Made by a program: the position numbers and the translations under genes
Part shown: piece after piece, positions 9,591 through 18,795 of the stretch
How positions within the stretch are numbered: the stretch's first letter is position 1
How the letters are laid out: every line of letters starts with the position of its first letter
Assembly: GCA_024413595.1 (NCBI GenBank)
Contig: JAKSUC010000019.1
Coordinates: 1-52,937 of the forward strand
Length of the DNA: 52,937 nucleotides
Origin: Bacteroidales bacterium
Lineage (GTDB): Bacteria; Bacteroidota; Bacteroidia; Bacteroidales; UBA3824
Direction of reading: 5' to 3'
Notes under the pieces: generated by a model
Database searches by the model: none
What the model saw: the letters and a program-made list of their open reading frames with translations, nothing else
What the model was told of the DNA's origin: nothing

Positions 9591-10279
9591 TAATAAGTTA
9601 CATTTGGAGAAAATGTAATTGGTTGAATAGAATTACGTTGAGAAATATATTCAGAATATTTTTCATCAAATTTGGTACGCGATTTAACTGCTTGATTATA
9701 AACATCAATTGAAGCTAACATCAACTCAGAAATTTCACGAACAGCAAATTTATCTCCACAATTTGCAGAAACATAATCTGCTAAATTATTGTTTTTTACG
9801 TAATTATTAAACATTGGAGTTGCCAAACGATTAATTTGAAATCTTAAACCGCATTTTTCTGCTAAAGACAAATCTAAAATATCGTCAAAAACAAATGCAA
9901 CTTGCTCTGGTATAAGAGAATATTGTTTTAAAACATAATTAAATCCTTCGATTTTATCTTTAAAACCTAAACATTTAAAATTTAAATGCTCACGATTAAC
10001 AAATTTTTCAGTTGAAGGATTTTTTTCTCCAGAAATAATACCAGCTAAAAGAATTTCGTTGAATTTTAATTTATATCCAAATCTTAAAATATTTAAACCC
10101 ATAGAATCTACCTCAGAAAAACAAGAATAGACTCCATCTCCTTTAACTCCAGAATTAAATACTCCATCCCAATCAAATATTAAACATTTGATTTTAGATA
10201 CTTTAGATATAAAATCTGATAGAGGAATCAAAAATTGTCCTCCCCTATCAGAAAATAAATTTAGATTTGAAAAATCCAT
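9590..10279 (-). CDS. KdsC-like HAD phosphatase
   Basis: This HAD hydrolase resembles 3-deoxy-D-manno-octulosonate-8-phosphate phosphatase (KdsC), which makes Kdo from Kdo-8-P. Motif I is LIFDWDGVFNSG, with D36 and D38 as nucleophile and acid/base. Motif IV is FVFDDILDLSLAEKCGL, where KdsC has GDDxxDLPxMxxxGL. The end NCGDKFAVREISELML matches the KdsC finish GGxGAVREVxExIL. It is longer than usual (229 against about 170 residues), with a 30-residue front and a 35-residue tail. It is the third gene after kdsA, 15 bases behind the transaldolase-CBS gene. The context makes the Kdo role likely, and the divergence leaves another phosphosugar possible. Confidence 0.75.
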   Translation of the reverse strand: MDFSNLNLFSDRGGQFLIPLSDFISKVSKIKCLIFDWDGVFNSGVKGDGVYSCFSEVDSMGLNILRFGYKLKFNEILLAGIISGEKNPSTEKFVNREHLNFKCLGFKDKIEGFNYVLKQYSLIPEQVAFVFDDILDLSLAEKCGLRFQINRLATPMFNNYVKNNNLADYVSANCGDKFAVREISELMLASIDVYNQAVKSRTKFDEKYSEYISQRNSIQPITFSPNVTY

Positions 10280-10294
10280 AGATTTATCAAAAAA

Positions 10295-11302
10295 TTATAA
10301 TAAATCTTGAATATCAAGCATACCATCAGGTTTACCATCAGAAGTAACAACCAATGTATCAATCTTATATTGTTTAAATAATTGAGAAGAATCAATTAAA
10401 TAAGCTTCTTTATCAATTGTAACTGGTTGTTTAGAAGGAAGTGTTGACAATTGTTTAGAAAGAACAGCGTCGCCTTCTTTTTCAACAATACGTCTCAAAT
10501 CACCATCAGTAAAAATACCATATATATTTCCAATTTCATCAACTATAGTGATAGCTCCAAGTTTAGACATGGTCATTTTAACAAGAGCTTCATTGATGGT
10601 AGAATTTTTAGAAATACAAGCATTTTCTTTATGATAAACATCTTTAACCTTGGTAGTCATCAACTTAGTATCTTCAAAAAATTGTTCTGTACCAACAGTA
10701 GTGAAATTATTTTGAGGTAAAAGTTGTAATACTTTCCAAGGAACAGTAATTGTATGAACACCAACATTTAATGCGTTACGAACATGTTCTGCATTTCTAA
10801 CAGAAGAGAACATAACTTTTGAAGGATAATTATATTTGTTGACAGCATTAACACATTGTTCAACCAAAGTGATAGCGTCATGACCTTGATCTTGTAAACG
10901 ACCAACTAAAGGACAAACGTAAGTAGCACCAGCTTGCATAGCAATATAAGCTTGTTGTAAAGTGTAAATCAAGTGCATATTTACCATATAACCTTCACTT
11001 CTCAAAATATGACAAGCTTTTGCTCCTTCTAAAGAAATTGGAATTTTATAAACAGTTTTGTTTTTGTCAAGTCCTAAATCGTTTTGACGATGAGCTTCTG
11101 AAATAATTTCTTCTGCTGTACGTCCCAATGCTTCAATTTGAAGTATAGGAACTATCTTGGCAAGTTTTAAAATAATACCATCAACATCATTGTAACCTTC
11201 ACGGTGCATAAATGTTGGAGTTGTTGTAAGACCTGTTAAAAAACCTAATTTAAAGGCATTTTCAATCTCTGGTAGATTGGCTGAATCTAAATATAATTCC
11301 AT
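10295..11302 (-). CDS. transaldolase/FSA-like domain fused to a KdsD-type CBS pair
   Basis: Residues 1-220 are a TAL/FSA aldolase barrel. They start MELYLDSANL, almost as in E. coli fructose-6-phosphate aldolase, with D6, T26, Q55 and the Schiff-base lysine K86 in VYKIPIS, then PLVGRLQDQGHDA. In FSA the motif TTNPS has Asn where this protein has Thr28, and the active-site Tyr is replaced by Leu132. Residues 225-335 are two CBS domains. The first contains GIFTDGDLRR, the hallmark of the C-terminus of arabinose-5-phosphate isomerase (KdsD). The gene lies 6 bases after kdsA and 15 before the kdsC-like gene, exactly where kdsD would be expected. The role as an A5P source or regulator is inference; it may instead form other sugar phosphates. 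Confidence 0.85.
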   Translation of the reverse strand: MELYLDSANLPEIENAFKLGFLTGLTTTPTFMHREGYNDVDGIILKLAKIVPILQIEALGRTAEEIISEAHRQNDLGLDKNKTVYKIPISLEGAKACHILRSEGYMVNMHLIYTLQQAYIAMQAGATYVCPLVGRLQDQGHDAITLVEQCVNAVNKYNYPSKVMFSSVRNAEHVRNALNVGVHTITVPWKVLQLLPQNNFTTVGTEQFFEDTKLMTTKVKDVYHKENACISKNSTINEALVKMTMSKLGAITIVDEIGNIYGIFTDGDLRRIVEKEGDAVLSKQLSTLPSKQPVTIDKEAYLIDSSQLFKQYKIDTLVVTSDGKPDGMLDIQDLL

Positions 11303-11308
11303 GTTTTA

Positions 11309-12145
11309 CTATTTATTTTTTCTATATTTTACTTCTATTTCGTGAATTTCAATTAATGGTTTTAAGAATTCTTCAAGTTTTTCTAGTTGTAATTGACTTG
11401 CAGCATCACATTTGGCTTGAGGTGGATTTGGATGTGCTTCAATAAATAAACCATCTATACCTGCTGCAACACCACTTCTTGCTAAAACTTCAAGATATTG
11501 TCTTGCGCCTCCATTTGGATCGGCAGATGGTATTCCATATTTTCTTATTGAGTGTGTTACATCAAACACTACTGGATATCCAGTTTCATTTAAATGATAA
11601 AAACTTCGAGGATCTACAACCAAATCGTTATATCCAAATGTAAATCCTCGTTCTGTTAATATAATTTTGTGATTGCCACATGCTTCTATTTTTTTAACAG
11701 GTTTTATCATATTTTCTGGAGCTAAAAATTGTCCATGTTTTAAATTAATAACTGCTCCTGTTTTTGCTGCTTGGGTAACTAATCCTGTTTGCATACATAA
11801 ATATGCAGGAATTTGCACAATGTCAAGCACTTCTGAGGCTGGTTTTATATGTTCTGGATAATGAATATCTGACAAAATTGGCATTCCAAATTCATTTTTT
11901 ATGCGCAATAATATTTCTAATCCTTTTTCTATATCTGGACCTAAATAATAATCAACGCTACTTCTATTATCTTTCATAAAAGAAGATTTAAAAATTACTG
12001 GCATATTTAATTTTTCAGCAGTTTTTTTAACATGCTCAGCAGTTTTCATCATTATACTTTCGTCTTCAATAACGCATGGTCCGCATATTAAAAACATTTT
12101 GTCGGCTCCACATTCTATATTGCCAACTTTAACAATTTTTTTCAT
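11309..12145 (-). CDS. kdsA: 3-deoxy-8-phosphooctulonate synthase (Kdo-8-P synthase)
   Basis: KdsA condenses arabinose 5-phosphate with phosphoenolpyruvate to give Kdo-8-P, the first committed step to the lipopolysaccharide core sugar Kdo. The protein is a full-length 278-residue barrel with the family blocks CGPCVIEDES, FKSSFMKDNRSS, ILSDIHYPEH, LKHGQFLAPENM, VVFDVTHSIRKYG and FIEAHPNPPQAKCDAASQ. Cys24 in CGPC is the metal ligand of the metal-dependent class; the E. coli type has Asn there. It lies 25 bases after the REC-histidine kinase and 6 bases before the transaldolase-CBS gene, so all four genes may share one RNA. Confidence 0.96.
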   Translation of the reverse strand: MKKIVKVGNIECGADKMFLICGPCVIEDESIMMKTAEHVKKTAEKLNMPVIFKSSFMKDNRSSVDYYLGPDIEKGLEILLRIKNEFGMPILSDIHYPEHIKPASEVLDIVQIPAYLCMQTGLVTQAAKTGAVINLKHGQFLAPENMIKPVKKIEACGNHKIILTERGFTFGYNDLVVDPRSFYHLNETGYPVVFDVTHSIRKYGIPSADPNGGARQYLEVLARSGVAAGIDGLFIEAHPNPPQAKCDAASQLQLEKLEEFLKPLIEIHEIEVKYRKNK

Positions 12146-12170
12146 TATCTAATATATTGTTATTAAATGA

Positions 12171-13451
12171 TTAACATCGTGTTATTGGAATTCTTACTGT
12201 AAATTTAGAACCTACTCCTAGTTTCGACTCTAAATCTATTGTTCCATTTAACATTCCTATTTGTTTTTTTATTATAGCCAATCCTATGCCAGCTCCTTCA
12301 TATATTTTTTCTCCCATATTGGCAACTTTTCTAAATTTATCAAAAATTAGCGGTTGATCTTCTTCTGATATGCCAATTCCTGTATCTTTAACTTCAATAT
12401 GAAGATATTCTTGTAATGGATTTTTACTATCTATATTTACCAATAAGGATACTATTCCATGTTCGGTAAATTTTATTGCATTTTCTATTAATAATGAAAC
12501 TATTTGTCTTAAAAAATTTTCATCACTCAAAACTTTAAACGAATGTTCTTTAATTTGGTTATTAAATAGCAATTGAATAGTTTTTTGTTTTGTTTCATCG
12601 TGAGAAATAATAGCTTTATTATAACTATAGATAAAATTAAATAAAAATACTAAATCTGTTGGTTTTTCATCTAATGAGATACTTCCACTTTCTAACTTGC
12701 TTATACTTATTATATTATCTACTAAATTTAATAAATATCTAGTACTTTTTTTAATTTGCCAAGATAATTCTTGAAATGTTGCTTTGTCGGTGTCTGGCAT
12801 TGAAATTATATCTGAACAACATACAATTGCGTTTAATGGTGTTCTAATTTCATGTGACAAATTGTTTAAAAAAGCTGTTTTTAATTTATCAGCATCTTCG
12901 GCTTTTTCTTTGGCTACTTTAAGTTCTGCTTCTTGTGATTTACAAAATTCAACTTGTTTTTGTAATGATAAATTTGCTAATCGCAATTCATTATATTGCT
13001 CTGTAACAAGTTCTTCTAAATGATTACGATATAATTCTACTTTCTTTTTTTGAATATATAATTCTGTAAATACTTTTACTTTACCAAGTAAAACCTTTGC
13101 ATTTAAAGGTTTACTTAAAAAGTCTACTGCTCCGCTACCTATTGCATATTCTTGATATTCTGTAACGGAATATACTGCTGATACAAATATTATTGGCAAA
13201 TATGCTGAATTTGTAACTGAATGTATTTTTTTTAATAATTCAAATCCATCCATTCCTGGCATTTGAATATCTAAAATAACTAGAGCAAAATCATGTTCTT
13301 GAACAAGATTTAACGCTTCATAACCACTTGAAGCGCACGTAGTTAAATAACCAGCATCATTTAATATAGCCTCTATTAAAAGTCTATTTGCATACTCGTC
13401 ATCTACTACTAGTATATTAGCTTTAATATTATCAAAATTATCAATATTCAT
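12171..13451 (-). CDS. REC-histidine kinase, soluble hybrid sensor
   Basis: An N-terminal receiver domain (VVDDE, phosphoacceptor Asp61 in LVILDIQMPGMDG, Lys in FLSKPLNA) is joined by a coiled coil to a HisKA domain (His200 in LSHEIRTPLN) and a HATPase_c domain with G boxes (DTGIGISEEDQ, GAGIGLAIIKK). There is no membrane segment or sensor domain, so it acts in the cytoplasm and is itself a phosphorelay receiver. I chose the ATG at 13451. An alternative TTG at 13472 would coincide with the expected transcription start of the promoter found here. It is the first gene of the likely operon with kdsA. A link between signalling and Kdo synthesis is inference. Confidence 0.9.
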   Translation of the reverse strand: MNIDNFDNIKANILVVDDEYANRLLIEAILNDAGYLTTCASSGYEALNLVQEHDFALVILDIQMPGMDGFELLKKIHSVTNSAYLPIIFVSAVYSVTEYQEYAIGSGAVDFLSKPLNAKVLLGKVKVFTELYIQKKKVELYRNHLEELVTEQYNELRLANLSLQKQVEFCKSQEAELKVAKEKAEDADKLKTAFLNNLSHEIRTPLNAIVCCSDIISMPDTDKATFQELSWQIKKSTRYLLNLVDNIISISKLESGSISLDEKPTDLVFLFNFIYSYNKAIISHDETKQKTIQLLFNNQIKEHSFKVLSDENFLRQIVSLLIENAIKFTEHGIVSLLVNIDSKNPLQEYLHIEVKDTGIGISEEDQPLIFDKFRKVANMGEKIYEGAGIGLAIIKKQIGMLNGTIDLESKLGVGSKFTVRIPITRC

Positions 13452-13476
13452 TAGCAAGTCTTTTTCTCTCAAGTTA

Positions 13477-13507
13477 CAAATTTAAATAATTTGAAGTCAT
13501 TGACCAA
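13477..13507 (-). promoter_or_regulatory. promoter of the REC-kinase/kdsA operon
   Basis: On the minus strand TAAATTTG (13477-13484) is preceded by TTG (13505-13507) with a 20-base gap, a full Bacteroidota sigma-A type promoter. The RNA would start near 13470, which supports the ATG at 13451. Confidence 0.72.
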
Positions 13508-13511
13508 TTTT

Positions 13512-14729
13512 TTAACGATTTTTTATATTAGAAATTTGCATTATTTGAGGAATTAACACTTCTCCCCTATTTATTCTTATTTCATCAACCAAACTATTCT
13601 TAAGTTTTAAATCTCCATCTGAATAATATTCCCAATACATTATTCCTCCAAGTGAATGTATATCAACATAATCAACCTTTCGTCGTATTGAATGTGAATT
13701 ATCGTATGTTATAAAGATTTTATTTTTGGGACTATATAAATATGGTGCAAAAGCACTTTTGTCCCATCCTTTCTTAAAATTTGGTGAATTTTCTAATTCT
13801 AATATTTTTTTATATGAAATACTTCCTATTCCTTTCCCTTTTACAAACAATCCTGTTTCTGATGAATCTACATCATTCCATTGACGTCCATATGCTGCAC
13901 AACCTACTATTATTTTATCTGACGGTATTCCACAACTAATATATTTTTTAACAATTCGATCTACTGAATATCCATAAGGTTTTAAAATTGACTTATATAA
14001 ATTTGTATGATGTCCTGTGGTTTTATTCCATTGTCCAACAAAATCATATGTCATAACAAAAAAATAATCTACTAAAGGTGTTATCTTTTGTGGTTCTGTA
14101 TATGATAAATAAGCATCAAACGCTCCTGCTGCTATTGTTAATAGATATTTTTTTCCATCTTGTCGTGATGCTGAATCCAATTCATTTTTTAATTCAGTTA
14201 ACAATAAGGTAAAATTTTCTCTTTCAAAATCACGTGTATTTTTATTCATTCCTGGAAATTCCCAATCTACATCTATACCATCAAATGAATAACGTTTTAA
14301 AAAATTTACTACATCTTTTACAAATATTGTTCTATTTGATTTGGTTGACGCCATTTTTGAAAATTGATCTGACGTTCCATAACCTCCAACTGATACTAAT
14401 ACACGTAATCCTGGATTATTTTTTTTAATCTCTTTTACTTTTTTAAATTCTTCTGAATGATTTGGATATAATAATTGTATTTTATTATTTGTGATTTTTG
14501 TAAATGCTATATTAATTAAATCTACACCATAAAGATTTATTTTTTCAGGTTCTATTTTTCTTGTTCCTATATGCAAATAGGCAGCTAACATTGGTTTTCG
14601 TAGTGGTTTATACAATTCTGGAGGTTCTGAATTAAACTCATAATTAGACTCTTCATTGTTTACTAAACAACTTACTAAACAAAACTGTATTAGAAAAAAA
14701 TATAAATATTTTATTAATTTATTATTCAT
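13512..14729 (-). CDS. lipoprotein glycosyl hydrolase family 18 (chitinase-like)
   Basis: The ATG at 14729 begins a lipoprotein signal peptide (FFLIQFCLVSC); the in-frame TTG further upstream is unlikely. The mature protein is a GH18 barrel with the strand SVGGYG and the catalytic signature FDGIDVDWEFPG, in which the DxxDxDxE glutamate is the proton donor. FFVMTYDFVG, GCAAYGRQW and GGIMYWEYYSD follow. Family members cut chitin or chitin-like GlcNAc polymers, and in Bacteroidota also host N-glycans (endo-beta-N-acetylglucosaminidase). The substrate cannot be told here. It faces outward as a membrane-anchored lipoprotein and stands alone between the kinase and the divergent S9 peptidase. Confidence 0.9.
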   Translation of the reverse strand: MNNKLIKYLYFFLIQFCLVSCLVNNEESNYEFNSEPPELYKPLRKPMLAAYLHIGTRKIEPEKINLYGVDLINIAFTKITNNKIQLLYPNHSEEFKKVKEIKKNNPGLRVLVSVGGYGTSDQFSKMASTKSNRTIFVKDVVNFLKRYSFDGIDVDWEFPGMNKNTRDFERENFTLLLTELKNELDSASRQDGKKYLLTIAAGAFDAYLSYTEPQKITPLVDYFFVMTYDFVGQWNKTTGHHTNLYKSILKPYGYSVDRIVKKYISCGIPSDKIIVGCAAYGRQWNDVDSSETGLFVKGKGIGSISYKKILELENSPNFKKGWDKSAFAPYLYSPKNKIFITYDNSHSIRRKVDYVDIHSLGGIMYWEYYSDGDLKLKNSLVDEIRINRGEVLIPQIMQISNIKNR

Positions 14730-14970
14730 CAATAACTTATAAATAATACTTGTTTTTTTTATTTCCAATTTTTTTAAAAGGCAAATTTGAATAAAAATGA
14801 TTTAATTTTAGCATATTTTTTAAAGATTTAAACAAACGGTAAAAAAAGAAATCAAAAATAAAGATTATAATAAATTTTATACATTTTTTAAAATAATAAA
14901 CATAACAAAAGCGTTTAATTATAATTTATAGGTATTATTTTTGCTAAATAAAATTAATATTAATTTTTTT

Positions 14971-17352
14971 ATGAACTACAAAAGAATAATTTTTATATCT
15001 ATTATACTTTCAATAATATCTATCAATTCTTATGCTCAATATATGAAACCGTGCAAAGAAATAGAAGAAATTATTGATAATAAACCATTACCTTCTGTAT
15101 TATTTACCACCGATTTAAATAAAATGATAGAATTTCAATGGAGCAATTTAAGTTCGATTGAAGATCTTAATGAACCAGAACTAAAACTAGCCGGTTTAAG
15201 ATTTAATCCAATGTCTAATTGTATAACACGTGTAGCTTTTTGTTACAATATCGAAATATTAGATATAAAAAACAACATTCGTAAAAAAATCCAAGATTTA
15301 CCACCAAACCCAAAAATAAGAAGTTATCAATTGTCACCCGACCAAAAAAAATTATGTTTTACAAATAAAACACAAAATAGCGTTGAACTTTGGGTAATAG
15401 ACTTAGAAAAATATCAAGCACAAAAAATAGCAGATAAAATTAATGAAACTTTTACAACTCCTCCTATCGATTGGAGTGGTGATAGCAAATATGTTTATTA
15501 TTTAAAATGTATAAACGATAATAAAATTCCTTCTTACAAAACACTACCTTCTCCAAAAATGGAGCAAAGTAATGCTAATAAAAATGGAACTGTTATTTAT
15601 CAAGATTTATTAAAAAACGAAAATGATGAACTAATGTTTGATTATTTTACATACTCAAAAATAATCAAACAAGATATAAACAACTCTTCTACAAAAGAAA
15701 TAACACAAGGGGTAATTTCTGAATTTTCTGTTTCGCCTGATGGAAAATATATTTTAGCAAAATTTCTTAATAAACCATACTCTTATAGTGTTCCATATTC
15801 TCAATTTGCAAACAGCATAAAAGTTATAAATACAGAAGATTGTAGCGAAGAAATTATTAGTGAAAATAATCTTTCAGAACGTGCTTTTTCTAATGTAAAT
15901 AGTGGAACAAGAAATGTAACTTGGCAAAATAACGCACCTCACACATTATTTATGGTTTCAGCTTTAGACAACGGAAACAACAGAGCTTTAGTTAATTACA
16001 GAGATAAAATTATTACTTACGAAATTAATAACAAACCAATATCTTGCATAAAATTAAAAAATAGATTTAACGACATTAATTGGTTATCTGATACTATTGC
16101 AATAGTCTCTGAATCAAACACTAAAACAAAAGAAATATATTATTTCCGCATAAATACAACAAAAGAAAATTTAAAATACGACACCTTATATATATATAAC
16201 AAAGAAATAACTCCTCAAACAAAATTTATGCAGAATTACAACAAACTTGGACGTAAAACAACAATATGCAAAGACAACACCTTTATATATATATACAGTA
16301 TCGAAAATTCTAAACAAGGAGAAATTCCAACTCTAAAAAAATTAAATATTAACACAAAAAAAGTTGAAATAATATGGCAATCAGAACCTCCATATTATAG
16401 TCAATGTATTACAATAAATCCTCAAACTGAAAATGTTATAATTGAAACAGAATCTCAAAAAGAATATCCTAATTTCTATTTACAAAATTTAAACAAAAAA
16501 ACTTTTTCAAAAAAAATAACAAACTATAAATCAACATTACAAACCAATATAAAATCAAAACTAATTACCTACACAAGAGAAGATGGATTGCAACTATCAG
16601 GAACTCTTTATCTTCCAGTAAATTCACCTAAAAATAAACCATTACCAACATTAATTTGGGCATATCCAATTGAATATTCAGACAAAACATCAGCAGGACA
16701 AATAAAAAGTTCACCATTTAAATTTTCAAATATAACAAGCAGTTCACCAATAGTATTAACAATGGCTGGTTATGCAGTTTTAGACAATACAGCATTCCCA
16801 ATAATATCAACCAACGGAACCGAACCTAACGATGATTTTATAAACCAAATAAAAATGAATGCCAAAGCCGCAGTTAAAACTTTAGTAGAAATGGGCATTT
16901 CTGACTCCACAAAAATTGCTATTGGAGGTCATTCTTATGGCGCATTTTTAGCTGTTAATTTATTGGCTCACACTGATTTATTTTCAGCAGGCATAGCTCG
17001 TAGTGGAGCATACAACAGAACTTTAACTCCATTTGGTTTTCAAAATGAAAAACGTACTTTTTGGCAAGCAAAAGAAACATATTTAAATATGTCTCCCTTT
17101 ATGTATGCAGATAAAATAACAAAACCTCTTTTACTTATACATGGTGAAGAAGATAACAATTCTGCAACAAATGTAATTCAAAGCGAAAGAATGTATTCTG
17201 CAATAAAAGAATGTGGTGGAATAGCTAGATTAGTGATTTTACCCAAAGAAGGACATTATTATAATGCAAAAGAATCAATTTTACATGTAGCTTGGGAAAC
17301 CCAACAATGGCTTGATACATACTTAAAAAACAATTCTGAAACAACTAAATAA
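14971..17352 (+). CDS. secreted S9 family (prolyl oligopeptidase-type) peptidase
   Basis: A signal peptide (ending INSYAQ) starts at the ATG at 14971; the earlier in-frame TTG is less likely. The first 500 residues are a WD40-like beta-propeller typical of S9B/S9C peptidases. The C-terminal alpha/beta-hydrolase domain has the nucleophile Ser655 in GGHSYGAF, Asp728 in HGEEDN and His762 in EGHYYN, which makes a complete catalytic triad. Such enzymes release peptides in the periplasm. The gene is monocistronic, with about 170 bases to rplS that hold the rplS promoter. Confidence 0.9.
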   Translation: MNYKRIIFISIILSIISINSYAQYMKPCKEIEEIIDNKPLPSVLFTTDLNKMIEFQWSNLSSIEDLNEPELKLAGLRFNPMSNCITRVAFCYNIEILDIKNNIRKKIQDLPPNPKIRSYQLSPDQKKLCFTNKTQNSVELWVIDLEKYQAQKIADKINETFTTPPIDWSGDSKYVYYLKCINDNKIPSYKTLPSPKMEQSNANKNGTVIYQDLLKNENDELMFDYFTYSKIIKQDINNSSTKEITQGVISEFSVSPDGKYILAKFLNKPYSYSVPYSQFANSIKVINTEDCSEEIISENNLSERAFSNVNSGTRNVTWQNNAPHTLFMVSALDNGNNRALVNYRDKIITYEINNKPISCIKLKNRFNDINWLSDTIAIVSESNTKTKEIYYFRINTTKENLKYDTLYIYNKEITPQTKFMQNYNKLGRKTTICKDNTFIYIYSIENSKQGEIPTLKKLNINTKKVEIIWQSEPPYYSQCITINPQTENVIIETESQKEYPNFYLQNLNKKTFSKKITNYKSTLQTNIKSKLITYTREDGLQLSGTLYLPVNSPKNKPLPTLIWAYPIEYSDKTSAGQIKSSPFKFSNITSSSPIVLTMAGYAVLDNTAFPIISTNGTEPNDDFINQIKMNAKAAVKTLVEMGISDSTKIAIGGHSYGAFLAVNLLAHTDLFSAGIARSGAYNRTLTPFGFQNEKRTFWQAKETYLNMSPFMYADKITKPLLLIHGEEDNNSATNVIQSERMYSAIKECGGIARLVILPKEGHYYNAKESILHVAWETQQWLDTYLKNNSETTK

Positions 17353-17445
17353 AAAAAATTACTAAAAATAATATCGTTTAATTAATTGAATTTCAATAAA
17401 ATAATTATATTTCAAAAATAAAAATCAACAAATATTTGCAACATA

Positions 17446-17477
17446 TTTTGCAACTAAAGAAAAAAAGACTAAATTTG
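17446..17477 (+). promoter_or_regulatory. promoter of rplS
   Basis: TAAATTTG (17470-17477) has TTTTG (17446-17450) upstream with a 19-base gap. This is one of the best promoters in the window and fits a highly expressed ribosomal gene. The leader would be about 38 bases long. Confidence 0.78.
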
Positions 17478-17521
17478 CACGCTGAAAAAATAAGATTATA
17501 ACGTTAAATAAAAATAAAACC

Positions 17522-17872
17522 ATGGAATTATTAAAAGTAGTTGAAGAACAGTACCAAACAAAAAGAGAAGAATGGCCTGATTTCAACAGCGGTGATACAA
17601 TTACCGTACATTACAAAATTGTAGAAGGAAACAAAGAAAGAATCCAGCAATTTAAAGGTGTTGTTATTCAGAAAAAAGGTTGTGGAATTAGCGCAACTTT
17701 CACAGTAAGAAAAATGTCTGGTAGCATCGGTGTAGAAAGAATTTTCCCAGTTGAATCTCCTTTCATCAGCAAAGTAGAACTTAACAAAAGAGGTAACGTA
17801 CGTAGAGCTAGAATTTATTACGTTAGACAACTCACCGGTAAAAAAGCACGTATCAAAGAAAAAAGAGTTTAA
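17522..17872 (+). CDS. rplS: 50S ribosomal protein L19
   Basis: This is the complete 116-residue L19, which sits at the interface between the ribosomal subunits. Family blocks are visible: [54 protein letters not shown] and [24 protein letters not shown]. In many bacteria it lies with rpsP, rimM and trmD; here it stands alone between its own promoter and terminator. It uses codons unlike its neighbours (for example AGA and CGT arginines, AAC asparagines), as expected for strong expression. Confidence 0.98.
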   Translation: MELLKVVEEQYQTKREEWPDFNSGDTITVHYKIVEGNKERIQQFKGVVIQKKGCGISATFTVRKMSGSIGVERIFPVESPFISKVELNKRGNVRRARIYYVRQLTGKKARIKEKRV

Positions 17873-17891
17873 TCTTACAAACAACAAAATA

Positions 17892-17919
17892 AAAATCCTC
17901 AAAAGAGGATTTTTTTTTG
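17892..17919 (+). terminator. rho-independent terminator of rplS
   Basis: An 8-bp stem (AAATCCTC against GAGGATTT) with an AAAA loop is followed by a long T-run. Confidence 0.9.
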
Positions 17920-17993
17920 CCTAATACTCAAAAAAAATATTAAGATTTTTCACAAATTATTGTAAAAAATTTTTTTAATAATAACTAAAAACA

Positions 17994-18001
17994 TAATTTT
18001 G
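17994..18001 (+). promoter_or_regulatory. TAnnTTTG promoter (-7) of the TPR gene
   Basis: TAATTTTG lies 37 bases upstream of the ATG at 18038, followed by CGACAT, as often seen near Bacteroidota start sites. A -33 element is not clear. Confidence 0.5.
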
Positions 18002-18037
18002 CGACATATAAAATCGCTAAAATAATAATTAGTAAAA

Positions 18038-18736
18038 ATGGCAAACACAAAACAAAACGAAGAACAATTAGACGAGTTTGAAAACGTTGAATCAAAGTTT
18101 GGAAAAACCGAACTCTATATTGAAGAAAATCGTAACAAACTTTTTACAGGAGTAGCTATTATAGCTTTAATAGTTTTAGGTATTATTGCATATAACAAAT
18201 TTATTAAAGCTCCTAATGAAAAAAAGGCTGCTGCTCAAATGTTTCAAGCTGAAAACTATTTTGAAAGAGACTCTTTTAATTTAGCTTTAAATGGAGACGG
18301 TAACTATCCTGGATTTTTAAAAATTATGAGTGATTGGTCTAGCACTAAAGCTGGTAACAATGCCAAATATTATGCAGGTATTTGTTATTTTAAAACTCAA
18401 GAATTTGACAAAGCTATTGAATGTCTTGAAAGTTTTTCTGCTGACGACCAAAGTATAGCTCCTATTTCTAAAGGTTTATTAGGTGACTGCTACTCTGAAA
18501 AAGGAGATTATAATAAAGCTCAAAAACTATACAAAGAAGCAGCTAAAATAGGTAAAGAAAATTCATTTGTGGCTCCTATATATCTTAATAAATTAGCAAC
18601 TTTATTAGAAAAAGATAGTAAATGGCAAGATGCTCTTGACATTTATATGCAAATTAAAAAAGAATACCCTTCATCTAACGAAGCAAGAACTATTGATAAA
18701 AATATTCAATTAATGAATATCAAATTAGGAAAATAA
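18038..18736 (+). CDS. membrane-anchored tetratricopeptide repeat protein
   Basis: A short acidic cytoplasmic N-terminus is followed by one membrane helix (LFTGVAIIALIVLGIIAY, about residues 41-60) and then TPR repeats in the periplasm: YAGICYFKTQEFDKAIECL, GDCYSEKGDYNKAQKLYKEA and a third near DALDIYMQIKKEYPSS. This is the Bacteroidota relative of the YfgM/TPR_21 group, which helps protein export or assembly as a scaffold. The exact partner is unknown. The length of 232 residues is typical. The gene is a single unit with its own promoter and terminator. Confidence 0.82.
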   Translation: MANTKQNEEQLDEFENVESKFGKTELYIEENRNKLFTGVAIIALIVLGIIAYNKFIKAPNEKKAAAQMFQAENYFERDSFNLALNGDGNYPGFLKIMSDWSSTKAGNNAKYYAGICYFKTQEFDKAIECLESFSADDQSIAPISKGLLGDCYSEKGDYNKAQKLYKEAAKIGKENSFVAPIYLNKLATLLEKDSKWQDALDIYMQIKKEYPSSNEARTIDKNIQLMNIKLGK

Positions 18737-18756
18737 TTTTTTTAATATTTAAAATA

Positions 18757-18793
18757 AAAAAGCGTCTAAACAATGTTTAGACGCTTTTTTTAT
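18757..18793 (+). terminator. rho-independent terminator of the TPR gene
   Basis: An 11-bp perfect stem (AGCGTCTAAAC from 18761 against its complement) has A-runs before it and a T-run after it; it can work in both directions. Confidence 0.9.
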
Positions 18794-18795
18794 AT

